NCBI GenBank assembly: GCA_017403145.1
Contig: JAFQOO010000005.1
Coordinates: 1-64,000, forward strand
From: Clostridia bacterium
Lineage (GTDB): Bacteria; Bacillota; Clostridia; Christensenellales; DTU072
Direction: 5' to 3'
Length of the DNA stretch: 64,000 bases
A program made the position numbers and the translations under genes. Below are positions 21,574 to 33,800 of this stretch, piece after piece (position 1 is the stretch's first letter; each line of letters begins with the position of its first letter). Under the pieces are notes generated by a model. It did not search any database. It saw only the letters and a program-made list of their open reading frames with translations, and was not told the origin of the DNA.

Positions 21574-24500
21574 ATGGCTGAAGTAAACAATACAAATCAT
21601 AAAAGTACAACCTTTACTATAGAAAATGGCATTTTGAAGTCCTATCAATGGGATAGGTCTAGCATCGTACAGATACCTAGCGGAGTTATAGAAATTTCCG
21701 CCAACGTATTCAATGGTAGAACACAAATAAAAATGGTCGAAATTCCCGAGGGCGTAACGAAAATAGGGGCTTACGCATTCAAGGGCTGTACTGCGCTAAC
21801 AAGGGTTAAGTTGCCAAGTACTCTTAAGATTATAAGCAGATATGCTTTCGATGGATGCGGTTGTCTAAATAAGGTGGTTTTGCCCACAAATCTTGAGAAG
21901 ATAGAAGAAATGGCTTTCCGTGGCTGTTGGTCTATGGATAATCTAGTAATTCCCGATAATGTAATGGTTATAGGGGATTGGGCATTTTCGGGATGTTATG
22001 GTATAAAGAATATAACTCTAGGGCACTCCTTAAAACACATCGGAACCAATGCCTTTGAGTTTTGTACTGGCGTGCAAGAGGTTACAAACAAATCGGCTTT
22101 TGATATTAAAAAAGGCTCGACTTCCTATGGCGGAGTTGCAAAGTATGCTAAAAAGGTAGTTGCTTTAAGCAGTTCTAATGAACAAGCCGAAATAATCGGC
22201 GAAGAAGAATTGATACAAAAATATCTAAATGCTAGCCAAGTTGCATCCATCCAGCAGACCTCCGGTGGCGTGGCTTCCGAATTTGAAATTTGTAAAGGAG
22301 TGCTAGTCAAGTACATTGGTAATGGTGGAGAGGTAGATATACCCACAAACGTAACCGCAATAGGCAAGTCCGCTTTCAAAAACTCTTTGATAACTAGCGT
22401 AAACATACCTTATACGGTAACAACCATAGGTGAAAGTGCATTCCACGATTGTCATAAATTGGCTAAAGTAACGATAGGGCAATCTGTCAAGACAATAGGC
22501 GATTATGCTTTTATAAATTGTAGCTCGTTAACCACTATAGAAATACCCAATTCAGTAATGGAAATAGGAATAAGTGCTTTTTCTAGTTGTTCTTCATTGA
22601 GCATTTTGATAATAGGCAAGTCGGTTACGAAGATTGATGACGGTGCATTTTCCAATTGTAGGTCGTTGAGTAGCGTAAACGTACCCGATTCCGTTAAATT
22701 TATAGGGCAACACGCATTCCAAAGCTGTGAAGGGCTAAAGAGCATAGTTATCGGTAAAGAAGTAACCGAAATACGCGATTACGCATTTTATCTTTGTAAA
22801 AATCTTTCATACGTTAAAAACCGCTCTAAGTTGCTTTTTAAAGCTAATACGGATGCCTATGGTGGAATTACCAAATATGCAAGTGAAGTTATCAACGAAC
22901 AAGTACCGGGTTTCGTGATTGAAAATGGAGTTCTTTTAAAATATATTGGCAGGTCGATAGACGTAGAGATACCAAAGATTGTAAACACGATAGAAAAGAA
23001 TGCTTTTCGCGGATGTTCGTTTATTTATATGATAACTATACCGAAGAGCGTTACCACGATTGAGCCATATGCCTTTAAAGATTGTAAACTCAGCAAGGTA
23101 AATTATCTAGGTTCCGTAGAGGAATGGTGTACCAAAATGTCTATCAGTCGTTATTCTGGGTTGTTTGATGATTCACCTAACCTATATTTTAATGGTCGAA
23201 TAGAAGACCCATTAGATATTCCGTATGGAATAACTACGATACCGGCGTTTTGTTTTAGTGGATGTGCATCTATAACAAGTGTTAATATTCCCAGAACCGT
23301 AACGACAATACAAAGCTGTGCTTTTACACGTTGTCAAAACTTGAACCGAATTACTGTAGATAAAAATAACGTTAACTACAAATCGCTTGATGGTAATTTG
23401 TATACCAAAGATGGTCAAACGTTAATACAATACGCGATAGGCAAAAAGGAAAGTTCTTTTACCATTCCCAGCACGGTAACTACCATTGGGGAAGAGGCAT
23501 TTTATTCTTGTAAAGCACTTTCGAGCATTACTATACCAAAATCGGTAACTATGATAGGTATGCGTGCGTTTAGAGAATGCGAAAATCTAAAGAGTGTATA
23601 CAACCTATCCCAATTGAACGTTATCAAAGGGTCGATATCCAATGGATGTGTTGCAAAATATGCCACTCAAGTTTGTACCGAGATACCAAAAATCCCAAGC
23701 TCGCCAATAGAACCAACTCCAAAAATAATCCCCTTTAACCCCGACTTTGAAATAGAAGACGGAGTCCTTTTAAAGTACATAGGTAAAAGCGCGAACGTTG
23801 ATATACCTAATACCGTTAGAATTATAGGGGAAAGAGCGTTTTATAATTACTATATACTCACTAATGTAACCATCCCCGACTTTGTAACAAGTATAAAAAA
23901 TTGGGCTTTCTATGAGTGCTTTTCACTCCAAAGCATAACAATCCCTAAAACGGTAAAAAACGTAGGTGCGTTTGCCTTCTCAGGGTGCAAAACACTTTCA
24001 AGCATAACCATCCCCAACTCGGTAACAAGCATAGGAATAGGTCCTTGCGCTAGATGTACACAATTAAATCAAATAAACGTAGAAGAAGGTAATCATAGAT
24101 ATTGCTCAAAAAATGGCAATTTATATACCAAATACGGCAATGCTCTGATTCAATACGCCATTGGTAAAAAAGATGTCTCTTTCACTATTCCTAGCTCGGT
24201 AAAAATAATAGAAGGTTGGGCATTCGCTGGTTGTACTTCGCTCAAAAACATAACAATTCCTAATGCTGTAACTAGAATAGATGGTAGTGCATTCAGTGAT
24301 TGCACTTCGCTCCAAAGTATATCTATCCCCGGCTCTGTAACAAATATAGGAAATGGCATATGTGCTAAGTGTTCTCAACTAAATCAAATAAACGTCGAAG
24401 AAAGTAATGAAAACTACATATCAATAGATGGCAATCTATACACCAAAGATGGTAAGACGTTAATACAATATGCAGTAGGTAAAAAAGATACCTCCTTCAC

Positions 24501-25764
24501 CATTCCGAACTTTGTAACAAGCATAGGATACGAGGCATTCTGTGGTTGCACTTCACTTGCTAGTATAACAATACCAAGTTCTATAACAAGCATAGATAAT
24601 TATGCATTCTCTGGTTGCAAGAGCCTAAAAACGGTCTATAATCTTTCCAAGCTAGATATCCAAAAAGGCGCGGAAACCCACGGAAGAGTAGCATACTATG
24701 CTGATAACGTATATACCGAGTTGCCTAAACCCGTATTACCGAAGACCGAAGTGCCTAAGCCTCAAACCTACACTTATCCCGATTTTGTGATAAAAGAGGG
24801 TGTATTGGTAAAATATAAAGGGGCGGCGGATAAGGTAGAGATACCCCCAATCGTAACCGAAATAGAAAGCAAGGTATTTGAAAAGAACTCAAAGCTGGTT
24901 TCCGTAACCATAGCCGATAGTGTAAAGAGAATAGGAGCGCGTGCTTTTGATAAATGTACCTCTCTAAAAGAGGTCGATTTAGGCGGTGGCGTAAGGTATA
25001 TTGGCGAATATGCTTTTGCTAGATGCACCGCTATAGAAGAAATCACCTTCCCTGTTAGCCTAATGGAAATAGAAAAGGGTGCGTTTGAGCGTTGTAGTAG
25101 CTTGGAAGAAATAAATAACCACTCGTTTATACAATTGGTTGATAATCAAGGTACGCCCGATAGCGATATTTTTAGGAAAGTCGACGATGATATAATGGCT
25201 TTTGAAGAAAACAATTATCTAGCCAATTTGGTTATAAACGATAACGTTGTAACCAAATACGAAGAAATAAAGAAGCACTCGGAAATTGCTCTTCCCAAAG
25301 GCGTAAAAGCAATAGGTAGCGAAGCCTTTGCGGACAATGATACTCTAGAAGAGATACATACACCCGATAGTCTTGTAGAAATAGGCTATCGTGCCTTTGA
25401 AAACTGCTCAAAGCTACGTAAAGTAGTGCTTGGTAGTGAACTAGAGCGCATAGCTATGCGCGCATTCACAAAGTGCGCTTCCCTAGATGCAATCGAGCTA
25501 CCCAATACTCTAACAACTATTGCAAGCTGGTCCTTCGACGACTGCACGTCCTTAAAGGAAATCGTAATACCCGCAAGCGTTACAGTTATAGAAGATGGTA
25601 CCTTCTACGGTTGTACTTCCCTTGAAAAAGTAACCTTCTTAGGAAAAGTACAATCTATCGGCGCCTACGCCTTCGACGGATGCGTTGCTCTCAAAGAAAT
25701 CAACCTACCTAAGGACTGCAATATCGACGACACCGCATTCAACGACTGCACACAATTAAACTAA
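21574..25764 (+). CDS. Large multi-module BspA-like LRR_5 protein (1396 aa)
   Basis: Six modules. The first three are more divergent in sequence than those of the other giants and include a VNYLGSVEEWCTKMSIS-type loop known from other BspA-like proteins. The fourth and fifth are close to neighbouring genes. A 110-bp stretch (23926-24035) is identical to 11565-11674 in the gene at 11361. The module before the C-terminus is type A ([18 protein letters not shown]), also shared with that gene, but the linker before it (PKPVLPKTEVPKPQTY) is unique. This shows mosaic assembly. The start follows TTACAGGAG. There is no secretion signal. Confidence 0.9.
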   Translation: MAEVNNTNHKSTTFTIENGILKSYQWDRSSIVQIPSGVIEISANVFNGRTQIKMVEIPEGVTKIGAYAFKGCTALTRVKLPSTLKIISRYAFDGCGCLNKVVLPTNLEKIEEMAFRGCWSMDNLVIPDNVMVIGDWAFSGCYGIKNITLGHSLKHIGTNAFEFCTGVQEVTNKSAFDIKKGSTSYGGVAKYAKKVVALSSSNEQAEIIGEEELIQKYLNASQVASIQQTSGGVASEFEICKGVLVKYIGNGGEVDIPTNVTAIGKSAFKNSLITSVNIPYTVTTIGESAFHDCHKLAKVTIGQSVKTIGDYAFINCSSLTTIEIPNSVMEIGISAFSSCSSLSILIIGKSVTKIDDGAFSNCRSLSSVNVPDSVKFIGQHAFQSCEGLKSIVIGKEVTEIRDYAFYLCKNLSYVKNRSKLLFKANTDAYGGITKYASEVINEQVPGFVIENGVLLKYIGRSIDVEIPKIVNTIEKNAFRGCSFIYMITIPKSVTTIEPYAFKDCKLSKVNYLGSVEEWCTKMSISRYSGLFDDSPNLYFNGRIEDPLDIPYGITTIPAFCFSGCASITSVNIPRTVTTIQSCAFTRCQNLNRITVDKNNVNYKSLDGNLYTKDGQTLIQYAIGKKESSFTIPSTVTTIGEEAFYSCKALSSITIPKSVTMIGMRAFRECENLKSVYNLSQLNVIKGSISNGCVAKYATQVCTEIPKIPSSPIEPTPKIIPFNPDFEIEDGVLLKYIGKSANVDIPNTVRIIGERAFYNYYILTNVTIPDFVTSIKNWAFYECFSLQSITIPKTVKNVGAFAFSGCKTLSSITIPNSVTSIGIGPCARCTQLNQINVEEGNHRYCSKNGNLYTKYGNALIQYAIGKKDVSFTIPSSVKIIEGWAFAGCTSLKNITIPNAVTRIDGSAFSDCTSLQSISIPGSVTNIGNGICAKCSQLNQINVEESNENYISIDGNLYTKDGKTLIQYAVGKKDTSFTIPNFVTSIGYEAFCGCTSLASITIPSSITSIDNYAFSGCKSLKTVYNLSKLDIQKGAETHGRVAYYADNVYTELPKPVLPKTEVPKPQTYTYPDFVIKEGVLVKYKGAADKVEIPPIVTEIESKVFEKNSKLVSVTIADSVKRIGARAFDKCTSLKEVDLGGGVRYIGEYAFARCTAIEEITFPVSLMEIEKGAFERCSSLEEINNHSFIQLVDNQGTPDSDIFRKVDDDIMAFEENNYLANLVINDNVVTKYEEIKKHSEIALPKGVKAIGSEAFADNDTLEEIHTPDSLVEIGYRAFENCSKLRKVVLGSELERIAMRAFTKCASLDAIELPNTLTTIASWSFDDCTSLKEIVIPASVTVIEDGTFYGCTSLEKVTFLGKVQSIGAYAFDGCVALKEINLPKDCNIDDTAFNDCTQLN

Positions 25765-25803
25765 CAATTAATATAAATATCAACTGCAAAAGAAGGAAAG
25801 AAT

Positions 25804-28800
25804 ATGGGATTATTAAGTAACCTATTTAGCGAATTTAAAATCAAAAACGGAGTACTTGTAAAATACACCGGCAAAGATGCTAACGTAGAAATACCTAACA
25901 GCGTAACTATTATAGGCGAAAAGGCATTCACCGAATGCAAAACACTCGTTAGCGTAACCATACCTAACTCGGTAAAGAGCATAGAAAACAATGCGTTTAG
26001 CTTTTGTACATCTCTCAAAGAAATAACGCTCCCAAATTCGGTAACAAGCATAGGGGATTGGGCGTTCTTTTATTGCACGGGGCTTGTAAAAATCGTTATT
26101 CCCAGTTCGGTCGAGAGCATAGGTAATGCTATATGCGGTAGTTGTAGTTCGCTAAAGCAAATAATCGTGTACGAAAATAATGCTAAATTCAAGTCTATAG
26201 ATGGCAGTTTGTACACAAAAAACGGTAATACGTTAGTGCAATATGCAATAGGAAGCAACGTGAAGGCTTTCACTATTCCCAGTTCGGTAACCAGTATAAG
26301 AGATTGGGCTTTTTGGGGTTGCAATAATCTTATAAGCATAACGATACCTAGTTCGGTAACAGGTATAGGCTTATCGGCATTTCACGGTTGCAGAAACCTA
26401 AAAACCATATATAATCTTTCAAAGTTAAATATCAAAAAGGGCGCGGAAACACACGGAGCGGTAGCAAAGTTTGCCGATAACGTATATACCGAGCTACCAA
26501 AAAACCAAAGCACGGTAGCAACGACAAAGTCAAACACCACCCAAACCACTAACCCCGACTTTGATATTCAAAACGGAGTTCTTGTAAAGTATAATGGTAA
26601 GGGCGGTAAGGTAGTTATACCAAGTAGTGTAACGACAATAGGTAAAAGAGCATTTGCTAATTTTACCGCTATAACGAGCGTAACAATTCCTAGTACCGTT
26701 AAAAAGATAGAAGTCGAAGCATTTGATACTTGTGTGGGCTTAAAGGAAGTCTATATTCCTGCGAGTGTTGAGACAATCAGTGGCGCACCGTTTATAAGAT
26801 GCACGAATTTAACCGCTATCAAGGTTGATGCAAACAATAAAAGATTTAAGGCAATAGAAGGTAGTCTATACGAAAAATTGGATGATGGTGGCATAAGGCT
26901 TGTCCAATATGCGGTAGGCAAAAAGGATACGATTTTTAATCTTCCAAGCGAAGTAACGTCCATACAATCCCAATACGTATTTTGGGGTGATACAAGCTTA
27001 AAGAGTATAAATGCTAATGATAAGGATGGATTTTTTATTACAAAAGAGGGCAACTTATATACGGATTTTGGTAAAAAGCTACTCCAATATGCTTGTGGCA
27101 AGACGAATGCCGAGTTTATAGTTCCCGAAGGCGTAGAAGAAATCGGTGGTAGCGGTTGTTCCTATTGCAAACACCTAAAAAAGGTCAAATTACCCTCTAC
27201 GTTAAAAAGCATAGGACACAATTCCTTCCAGCGTTGCGATAATCTACAAGAAGTCGTTATTCCCGCAATGGTAACGGAAATAAAGAGATATGCATTCTGG
27301 GGCTGTAAAAATCTAAAAACGGTATATAACCTCTCTAAACTAGATATAAAGAAGGGCTCGGAAAAATACGGAGAGGTAGCAAAGTATGCCGAAAACGTAT
27401 ATACCGTGCTACCAAAGACTCAAAGCTCGGTAGTAGCTACAAAGCCAATTCCTACGCCAAAGACAAACCAAACTACCCAGTCATCTATCTCCGACTTTGA
27501 TATTCAAAACGGAGTGCTTGTAAAATATAAAGGCAAAGGTGGTAACGTTGTTATACCAAATAGCGTAACGACAATCGGGAAAGATTCGTTTTATAATTGC
27601 TCTACTATAACTAACGTAGCCATTCCTAATACCGTTAAAAAGATAGAGGATAATGCTTTTGATAAGTGCACGGGGATAAAGGAGATAACTATTCCGTCCA
27701 GTGTAGAAGAAATTGTTGGAACGCCCTTTGTAAGATGCTCAAATCTTACCACTATCAACGTGAGTGCAAGTAATAAAAAATACAAATCTATCGATGGCAA
27801 CCTATACGAAAAATTGGATGGTGGCGGTATAAAGCTTGTCCAATATGCGGTAGGTAAAAAGGAAACGACCTTTACTATTCCAAGCGAAGTTAAATCTTTG
27901 AATTTCTATGCTTTTTGGGGTAATACAAGCTTGAAGAACATAATTGCCAATGATAAAGATGGCTATTTTGTAACGAAAGATGGCAACTTATATTCAAATT
28001 ATGGCAAAAGGCTATTCCAATATGCCTGTGGCAAAACGGATGCCGAGTTTACTATTTCTGAAGGTGTTGAGGAAATAAGTGATAGCGGTTGTTCCTATTG
28101 TACGCACCTAAAAAAGGTTAACCTACCCTCCACGTTAATAACGATAGGATATAATTCCTTCCAATGTTGCGAAAATCTACAAGAAATAGTTATTCCTGCA
28201 TCGGTAACGGAAATAGAGAAGAATGCGTTCTGGGGCTGTAAAAACCTAAAAACGGTCTATAACCTTTCCAAGTTAGATATCCAAAAGGGCGCGGATACTC
28301 ACGGATACGTTGCAAAGTGTGCCGATAACGTCTATACCGCGTTACCTAAGACTCAAAGCACGGTAGTAACGACAAAGTCAAACACCACCCAAACCACTAA
28401 CCCCGACTTTGATATTCAAAATGGAGTGTTGATTAGCTATAAAGGCAAAAAAGAAAAAGTAGTTATTCCCGAAGGCGTTACCTCGATAGGCGAAAGTGCG
28501 TTTGAGGGAAATTTGGCTATCAAAAACGTTATAATGCCTACCTCTCTTGGTTCTATTGGGAATAGAGCATTTTGGGGTTGCAAAGGTATGGAAACATTTA
28601 CCATTCCATCAAGCGTTAACCAAATAGGGGATAATGCCTTTTGGGCTACTTCTTTAAAAGAGATATTTATTCCCAAGACACTTGCGAAAATTGGCGTAGG
28701 ACCTTTTGCAAAATGTGAAAGTCTAACCACCATCAACGTTGATACGGATAATCCCAATTATAAATCTATAGATGGAAATCTATATACCAAGAATGGTGAA

Positions 28801-30780
28801 ACTCTAGTGCAATATGCTATTGGCAAGCAAGAGCAAACATTTGTCATTCCCGAGCACGTAACTATGTTGCAAGCGTATGCTTTCCGTGGACACAAAAAGC
28901 TACGCGAGATAACCTTGCCCAAAAATCTAACCAAAATAGGCAAAAATGCCTTTAAGGAATGTATAAATCTTTATATCGTTCACAACCACTCCCCGCATAT
29001 TGACGTACGTTCAAACGTATATGCCAATGGTTACGTAGGTAAATATGCCAAAGAGAATCAAATTTTCAACTATGCACAAATTGTGAGCAAGCCCATATCC
29101 GACTTTGAAATCAAGGACGGAGTGCTTGTTAAATACGTTGGTAATAAAACGACTGTAATAGTGCCTACCGACGTAACTAAGATAGGAGATTTTGCTTTTG
29201 TCAACAACTATGAGATTACCGAAGTTCTTATTCCCGGTGGCGTAACGTCAATAGGAGAAGCATCTTTTAATGATTGTACCAATTTAAAGAAGGTTACTTT
29301 CCCAATCACTTTAAAAGAAATAGGTCATAATGCTTTTATGGGTTGTGAGGTTTTGGACAACGTGATTTTGCCCGACTCGGTAGAAAAAATAGGCGTGATG
29401 GCATTTGGTAGTTGCTACAATCTAACGAACGTGCTTCTTCCTACAGAGTTAGTAGAAATCCCCGACTATTTATTCTTAGAGTGCACTAGTTTAATAGGTG
29501 TTACCATTCCCGAAACCGTGGAAAGGATAGGAGAGGGAGCGTTTGCCTCTTGCACAAACCTAACGAGTATAACCATACCTGCCTCAGTAAAAGAGATATG
29601 CGACAAAGCTTTTAGGGGATGCGCAAATTTAAAGACGGTTTATAACGACTCAAATCTTAAAATTGTAAAGGGTGCAAATACCTATGGCTATGTTGCTAAA
29701 AATGCCGACACCATAATAGAAAAAGTAAAGGCGAAGCCCGTGATTACCAATGCACCCGTATTGGAAGACATTCCGGTTCAAAAGCAAATCACAGCCCCCG
29801 ATTTTGAAATAGAAAACGGAGTTATCATTGCCTATAAAGGAAATTCTCAAGAAATCATAATTCCGGATGGCATCGTAGAAATTGGAGCAAACGTATTCCG
29901 TAAAAACAACAAAATCATCTCTATATCCATACCCGATTCCGTCAAGGCAATAGGTCCGTATGCTTTTAATAACTGCACGTCACTTGAGCGTATCGATTTG
30001 GGTGATGGACTAAGGTATATTGGTGATTATGCTTTTTCGCTATGTAAAAAAGTGGAAGAAATCACACTTCCGCATAGCCTAACTTTAATTGGAGAAGGAG
30101 CATTCCAAAGATGCAATACGATGTCCGAGGTATATAATCGTTCGGCAATTAACGTTATTGAAGGAAGTAATGAAAACGGATACGTTGCAAGTAATGCAGA
30201 TATAGTTTATAAAGAAAATCAGTATCTTAAAAATATTGTTATAGAAGGTAACGTTATAGTTGAGTATAAAGATGAAAGAGAGTACGAACGCATTGCATTG
30301 CCCGCTAACGCAACCGCTATAGGAATAGAAGCATTTGCGGGAAACACGACCATAAAAGAACTACATACACCCGATAGTCTTGTAGAAATAGGCTATCGTG
30401 CCTTTGAAAACTGCTCAAAGCTAACTAAAGTAGTGCTTGGTAGCGAGCTAGAGCGCATAGCTATGCACGCATTCACAAAGTGCACGAGCCTAGAAGATAT
30501 TGTGTTACCCAAAACTCTCAAGAGTATAGCAAGCTGGTCTTTTGACGATTGCACGTCCTTAAAGGAAATTGTAATACCTGCAAACGTTACCGCGATAGAA
30601 GACGGTACCTTCTACGGTTGCACTTCCCTTGAAAAAGTAACCTTCTTAGGCGAGATACAATCTATCGGCGCCTACGCCTTCGACGGATGCGCGTCCTTAA
30701 AGGAAATTGTAATTCCCCAAACTTGCAACGTTGACGAAACTGCATTCTATAATACCACTTGCAAAGTTTACAATAAATAG
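25804..30780 (+). CDS. Giant multi-module BspA-like LRR_5 protein (1658 aa)
   Basis: Seven modules. The N-terminus is [21 protein letters not shown]. Modules two and three carry a longer insert of the form [23 protein letters not shown] plus a second DGNLYS or DGNLYT insert, a pattern not seen in the other giants. Linkers are Thr-rich. The last two modules resemble those of the other giants but are less identical at DNA level, except for the final 420 bp. No signal peptide or wall anchor is visible. By family it should form long right-handed solenoid segments that bind an unknown ligand. Confidence 0.9.
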   Translation: MGLLSNLFSEFKIKNGVLVKYTGKDANVEIPNSVTIIGEKAFTECKTLVSVTIPNSVKSIENNAFSFCTSLKEITLPNSVTSIGDWAFFYCTGLVKIVIPSSVESIGNAICGSCSSLKQIIVYENNAKFKSIDGSLYTKNGNTLVQYAIGSNVKAFTIPSSVTSIRDWAFWGCNNLISITIPSSVTGIGLSAFHGCRNLKTIYNLSKLNIKKGAETHGAVAKFADNVYTELPKNQSTVATTKSNTTQTTNPDFDIQNGVLVKYNGKGGKVVIPSSVTTIGKRAFANFTAITSVTIPSTVKKIEVEAFDTCVGLKEVYIPASVETISGAPFIRCTNLTAIKVDANNKRFKAIEGSLYEKLDDGGIRLVQYAVGKKDTIFNLPSEVTSIQSQYVFWGDTSLKSINANDKDGFFITKEGNLYTDFGKKLLQYACGKTNAEFIVPEGVEEIGGSGCSYCKHLKKVKLPSTLKSIGHNSFQRCDNLQEVVIPAMVTEIKRYAFWGCKNLKTVYNLSKLDIKKGSEKYGEVAKYAENVYTVLPKTQSSVVATKPIPTPKTNQTTQSSISDFDIQNGVLVKYKGKGGNVVIPNSVTTIGKDSFYNCSTITNVAIPNTVKKIEDNAFDKCTGIKEITIPSSVEEIVGTPFVRCSNLTTINVSASNKKYKSIDGNLYEKLDGGGIKLVQYAVGKKETTFTIPSEVKSLNFYAFWGNTSLKNIIANDKDGYFVTKDGNLYSNYGKRLFQYACGKTDAEFTISEGVEEISDSGCSYCTHLKKVNLPSTLITIGYNSFQCCENLQEIVIPASVTEIEKNAFWGCKNLKTVYNLSKLDIQKGADTHGYVAKCADNVYTALPKTQSTVVTTKSNTTQTTNPDFDIQNGVLISYKGKKEKVVIPEGVTSIGESAFEGNLAIKNVIMPTSLGSIGNRAFWGCKGMETFTIPSSVNQIGDNAFWATSLKEIFIPKTLAKIGVGPFAKCESLTTINVDTDNPNYKSIDGNLYTKNGETLVQYAIGKQEQTFVIPEHVTMLQAYAFRGHKKLREITLPKNLTKIGKNAFKECINLYIVHNHSPHIDVRSNVYANGYVGKYAKENQIFNYAQIVSKPISDFEIKDGVLVKYVGNKTTVIVPTDVTKIGDFAFVNNYEITEVLIPGGVTSIGEASFNDCTNLKKVTFPITLKEIGHNAFMGCEVLDNVILPDSVEKIGVMAFGSCYNLTNVLLPTELVEIPDYLFLECTSLIGVTIPETVERIGEGAFASCTNLTSITIPASVKEICDKAFRGCANLKTVYNDSNLKIVKGANTYGYVAKNADTIIEKVKAKPVITNAPVLEDIPVQKQITAPDFEIENGVIIAYKGNSQEIIIPDGIVEIGANVFRKNNKIISISIPDSVKAIGPYAFNNCTSLERIDLGDGLRYIGDYAFSLCKKVEEITLPHSLTLIGEGAFQRCNTMSEVYNRSAINVIEGSNENGYVASNADIVYKENQYLKNIVIEGNVIVEYKDEREYERIALPANATAIGIEAFAGNTTIKELHTPDSLVEIGYRAFENCSKLTKVVLGSELERIAMHAFTKCTSLEDIVLPKTLKSIASWSFDDCTSLKEIVIPANVTAIEDGTFYGCTSLEKVTFLGEIQSIGAYAFDGCASLKEIVIPQTCNVDETAFYNTTCKVYNK

Positions 30781-30823
30781 TACGTAAATAAAGATAAACC
30801 AACCCAAAACAAAGGAGAAATAT

Positions 30824-33800
30824 ATGGGATTTAAACTATTTAGTGATTTTAAAATAAAAAATGGAGTGCTTGTAAAGTACAGAGGCAAGGACAGTAACGT
30901 AGTTATCCCCGACTCGGTAACGAGTATAGGGGATAGGGCGTTCTGGTATTGCGCCTCGCTCCAAAGCATAACAATACCAAACTCGGTAATTATCATAAAC
31001 GATTATGCCTTTTATGGTTGCACCTCGCTCCAAAGCATAACCATACCCAGTTCGGCAACAAGTATAGGTGTAGGAATATGTGCAAGGTGTACTCAACTAA
31101 AACAAATAAACGTAGACGAAGGTAATCCTAACTATACCTCAATAGACGGCAATCTATACAACAAAGACGGAAAAACGTTAATACAATATGCAATAGGCAA
31201 AAAAGATACCTCTTTCACTATTCCAAGCTCGGTAACAAGCATAGGCGGTTGGGCGTTTTATGGTTGCACCTCACTTACTAATATAACAATCCCCGACTCG
31301 GTAACAAACATAGGCGGTTATGCTTTCTATGATTGTACCTCGTTAACTAGCGTAACCATATCTAATTTGGAAGTAAAAGTAGGGATAGACTCCTTCATAA
31401 ATTGCCCGATAGAGTATGCAAAAGTTCCCGATAGTATATTAAAAAATATCCCACGTAGAAAACTAAAAGAGGTAGTTGTTTTAAATGGAAAAACCATAGA
31501 AAGGTCAGAATTCAGTGGTTGCACTTTTCTTAAAAAAATAACCATCCCCGACTCGGCAACTAGTATAGGCGATTTTGCATTCTTTAATTGCGTCTCGCTA
31601 ACAAGCATAACTATCCCCAACTCGGTAAAAAGCATAGGAGATTGTGCGTTCTCTGGTTGCAAGAGCCTAAAAACAGTCTATAACCTTTCCAAGTTAAAAG
31701 TCAAAAAAGGTGCAGAAACCCACGGAAAGGTTGCATATTATGCCGATAACGTATATACCGAGCTACCCAACCCCGACTTTGAAATCAAAGATGGAGTTCT
31801 TGTGAAATATAAAGGCAAAGGAGGTAACGTGGTTATTCCCAAATCGATAACAAGCATAGGTTATAGGGCGTTTGATGGATACAAATCGCTAACAAGCATA
31901 ACAATAACCGACTCGGTAGTGAGCATAGGTGATTGTGCATTCTATGGTTGCACCTCGCTCCAAAGCATAACCATCCCCAACTCGGTAACCAGCATAGGAG
32001 AAGGTATATGTGTTCTGGGTAATCAACTAAAACAAATAATCGTAGAAGAAGGTAATGCTAACTATATATCAATAGATGGCAATCTATACACAAAAGATGG
32101 AAAGACATTGGTTCAATATGCAATAGGTAAAAAAGATACTTCGTTCATTATTCCCAACTCGGTAACAAGCATAGGAGATTGGGCGTTCACTGGTTGCCTC
32201 TCACTCAAACGCATAACAATCCCAATCACGATAAAGACCATAGGAGATTGGGCGTTTTTTGGTTGCCTCTCGCTCCAAAGCATAACTATCCCCAACTCTG
32301 TAACAAGCATAGGGATTAGGGCGTTCTATGGTTGCACCTCGCTCCAAAGCATAACCATACCTAGCTCGGTAACCAGTATAGGCAAATGGGCGTTCGATGG
32401 TTGCAAGAGCCTAAAAATAGTCTATAACCTTTCCAAGTTAGATATCCAAAAGGGCGCAGATACTCACGGATACGTTGCAAAGTGTGCCGATAACGTATAT
32501 ACCGAGCTACCAAAAACTCAAAATTCGTCAACAGCCACTACCCCAACCACCACCCAAACAAAAACGACTTCGACGACCTCAACCACCCAAAAGGTTGCAG
32601 AACCCGTTTACCCGGGCTTTGAAATAAAAGAAGGTGTCCTTGTAAAATATAAAGGTAGAGCTAGCAAGGTAGTAATACCTAGCATAGTAGAAAAAATCGG
32701 AATGAATGCTTTTGATGGTTGCTACGACCTAATTACGTTAGAGATTCCCGCTAGCGTAAAAAGCATAAGTAGTATAGGCGCTTTGGGTTATTGTCCTAAT
32801 CTTGCAAATATAATTGTAAGTGTTGATAATACAGAATATAAATCAATAGAAGGAAACCTTTATACAAAAGATGGGGGGATGCTACTGCATTATGCAATAG
32901 GTAAAAATGAAAGGGTATTTACTATACCTGATAAAGTATCATTGATTAGTAGTGGCGCTTTTAACTTTAGTATCCAACTATATAACATTATTATGTCTCC
33001 ACAAAGCTCTGTGGAAATGATAGATAATGGAGCATTCTATGGTTGCGAAAACTTGAGAGAAATAAGTTTATCACCAAAACTAAAAAGTATTGGCTCTCAA
33101 CTGTTTAAAGGTTGTAGCAACCTAAAAACTATATCCATACCCAAATCAGTACAAACTATTGGCGACGAAGCGTTTTTTGAATGTAAAAACCTAAAAACGG
33201 TCCATAACCTTTCCAAACTAGATATCCAAAAAGGCGCGAAAACACACGGATACGTAGCATATTATGCCGAAAAAGTATATACCGAGCCACCTAAGACTCA
33301 AAGAACGTCAACAGCAAATACGACAACCAGCCAATCAAAGACAACCCAAAACACCAAAGACTCTAACCCCAATTTTGAAATAAAAGACGGAGTTCTTGTA
33401 AAGTATAAGGGAAGCGCCAAAGAAATAGTTATTCCAGATAACGTAATAGAGCTTGGGGATAGAGTTTTTGAAAACCACACCACAATTACCGCTATTAAGA
33501 TGGGAAAAGGTGTTAAGAAAATAGGTGATTATGCTTTTAACAAATGTTCCAATCTTGCCGAAATAGATTTAGGCGAAACGGTCAGAAAAATTGGTAGATA
33601 TGCTTTTGCACGTTGTGCAAAGTTAATTAGCATTACCCTTCCCACTAGCATAATGGAAATAGGACTTGGAGCATTCCAGGGCTGTAGTGCGCTTGGCGAC
33701 GTAATAAACAGGTCGGCGATTACGATTATTGAGAAGCAACCCTCTAACGGACACGTTGCATATAATACTGATATGGTATATCAAGAAAACGAGTACCTAG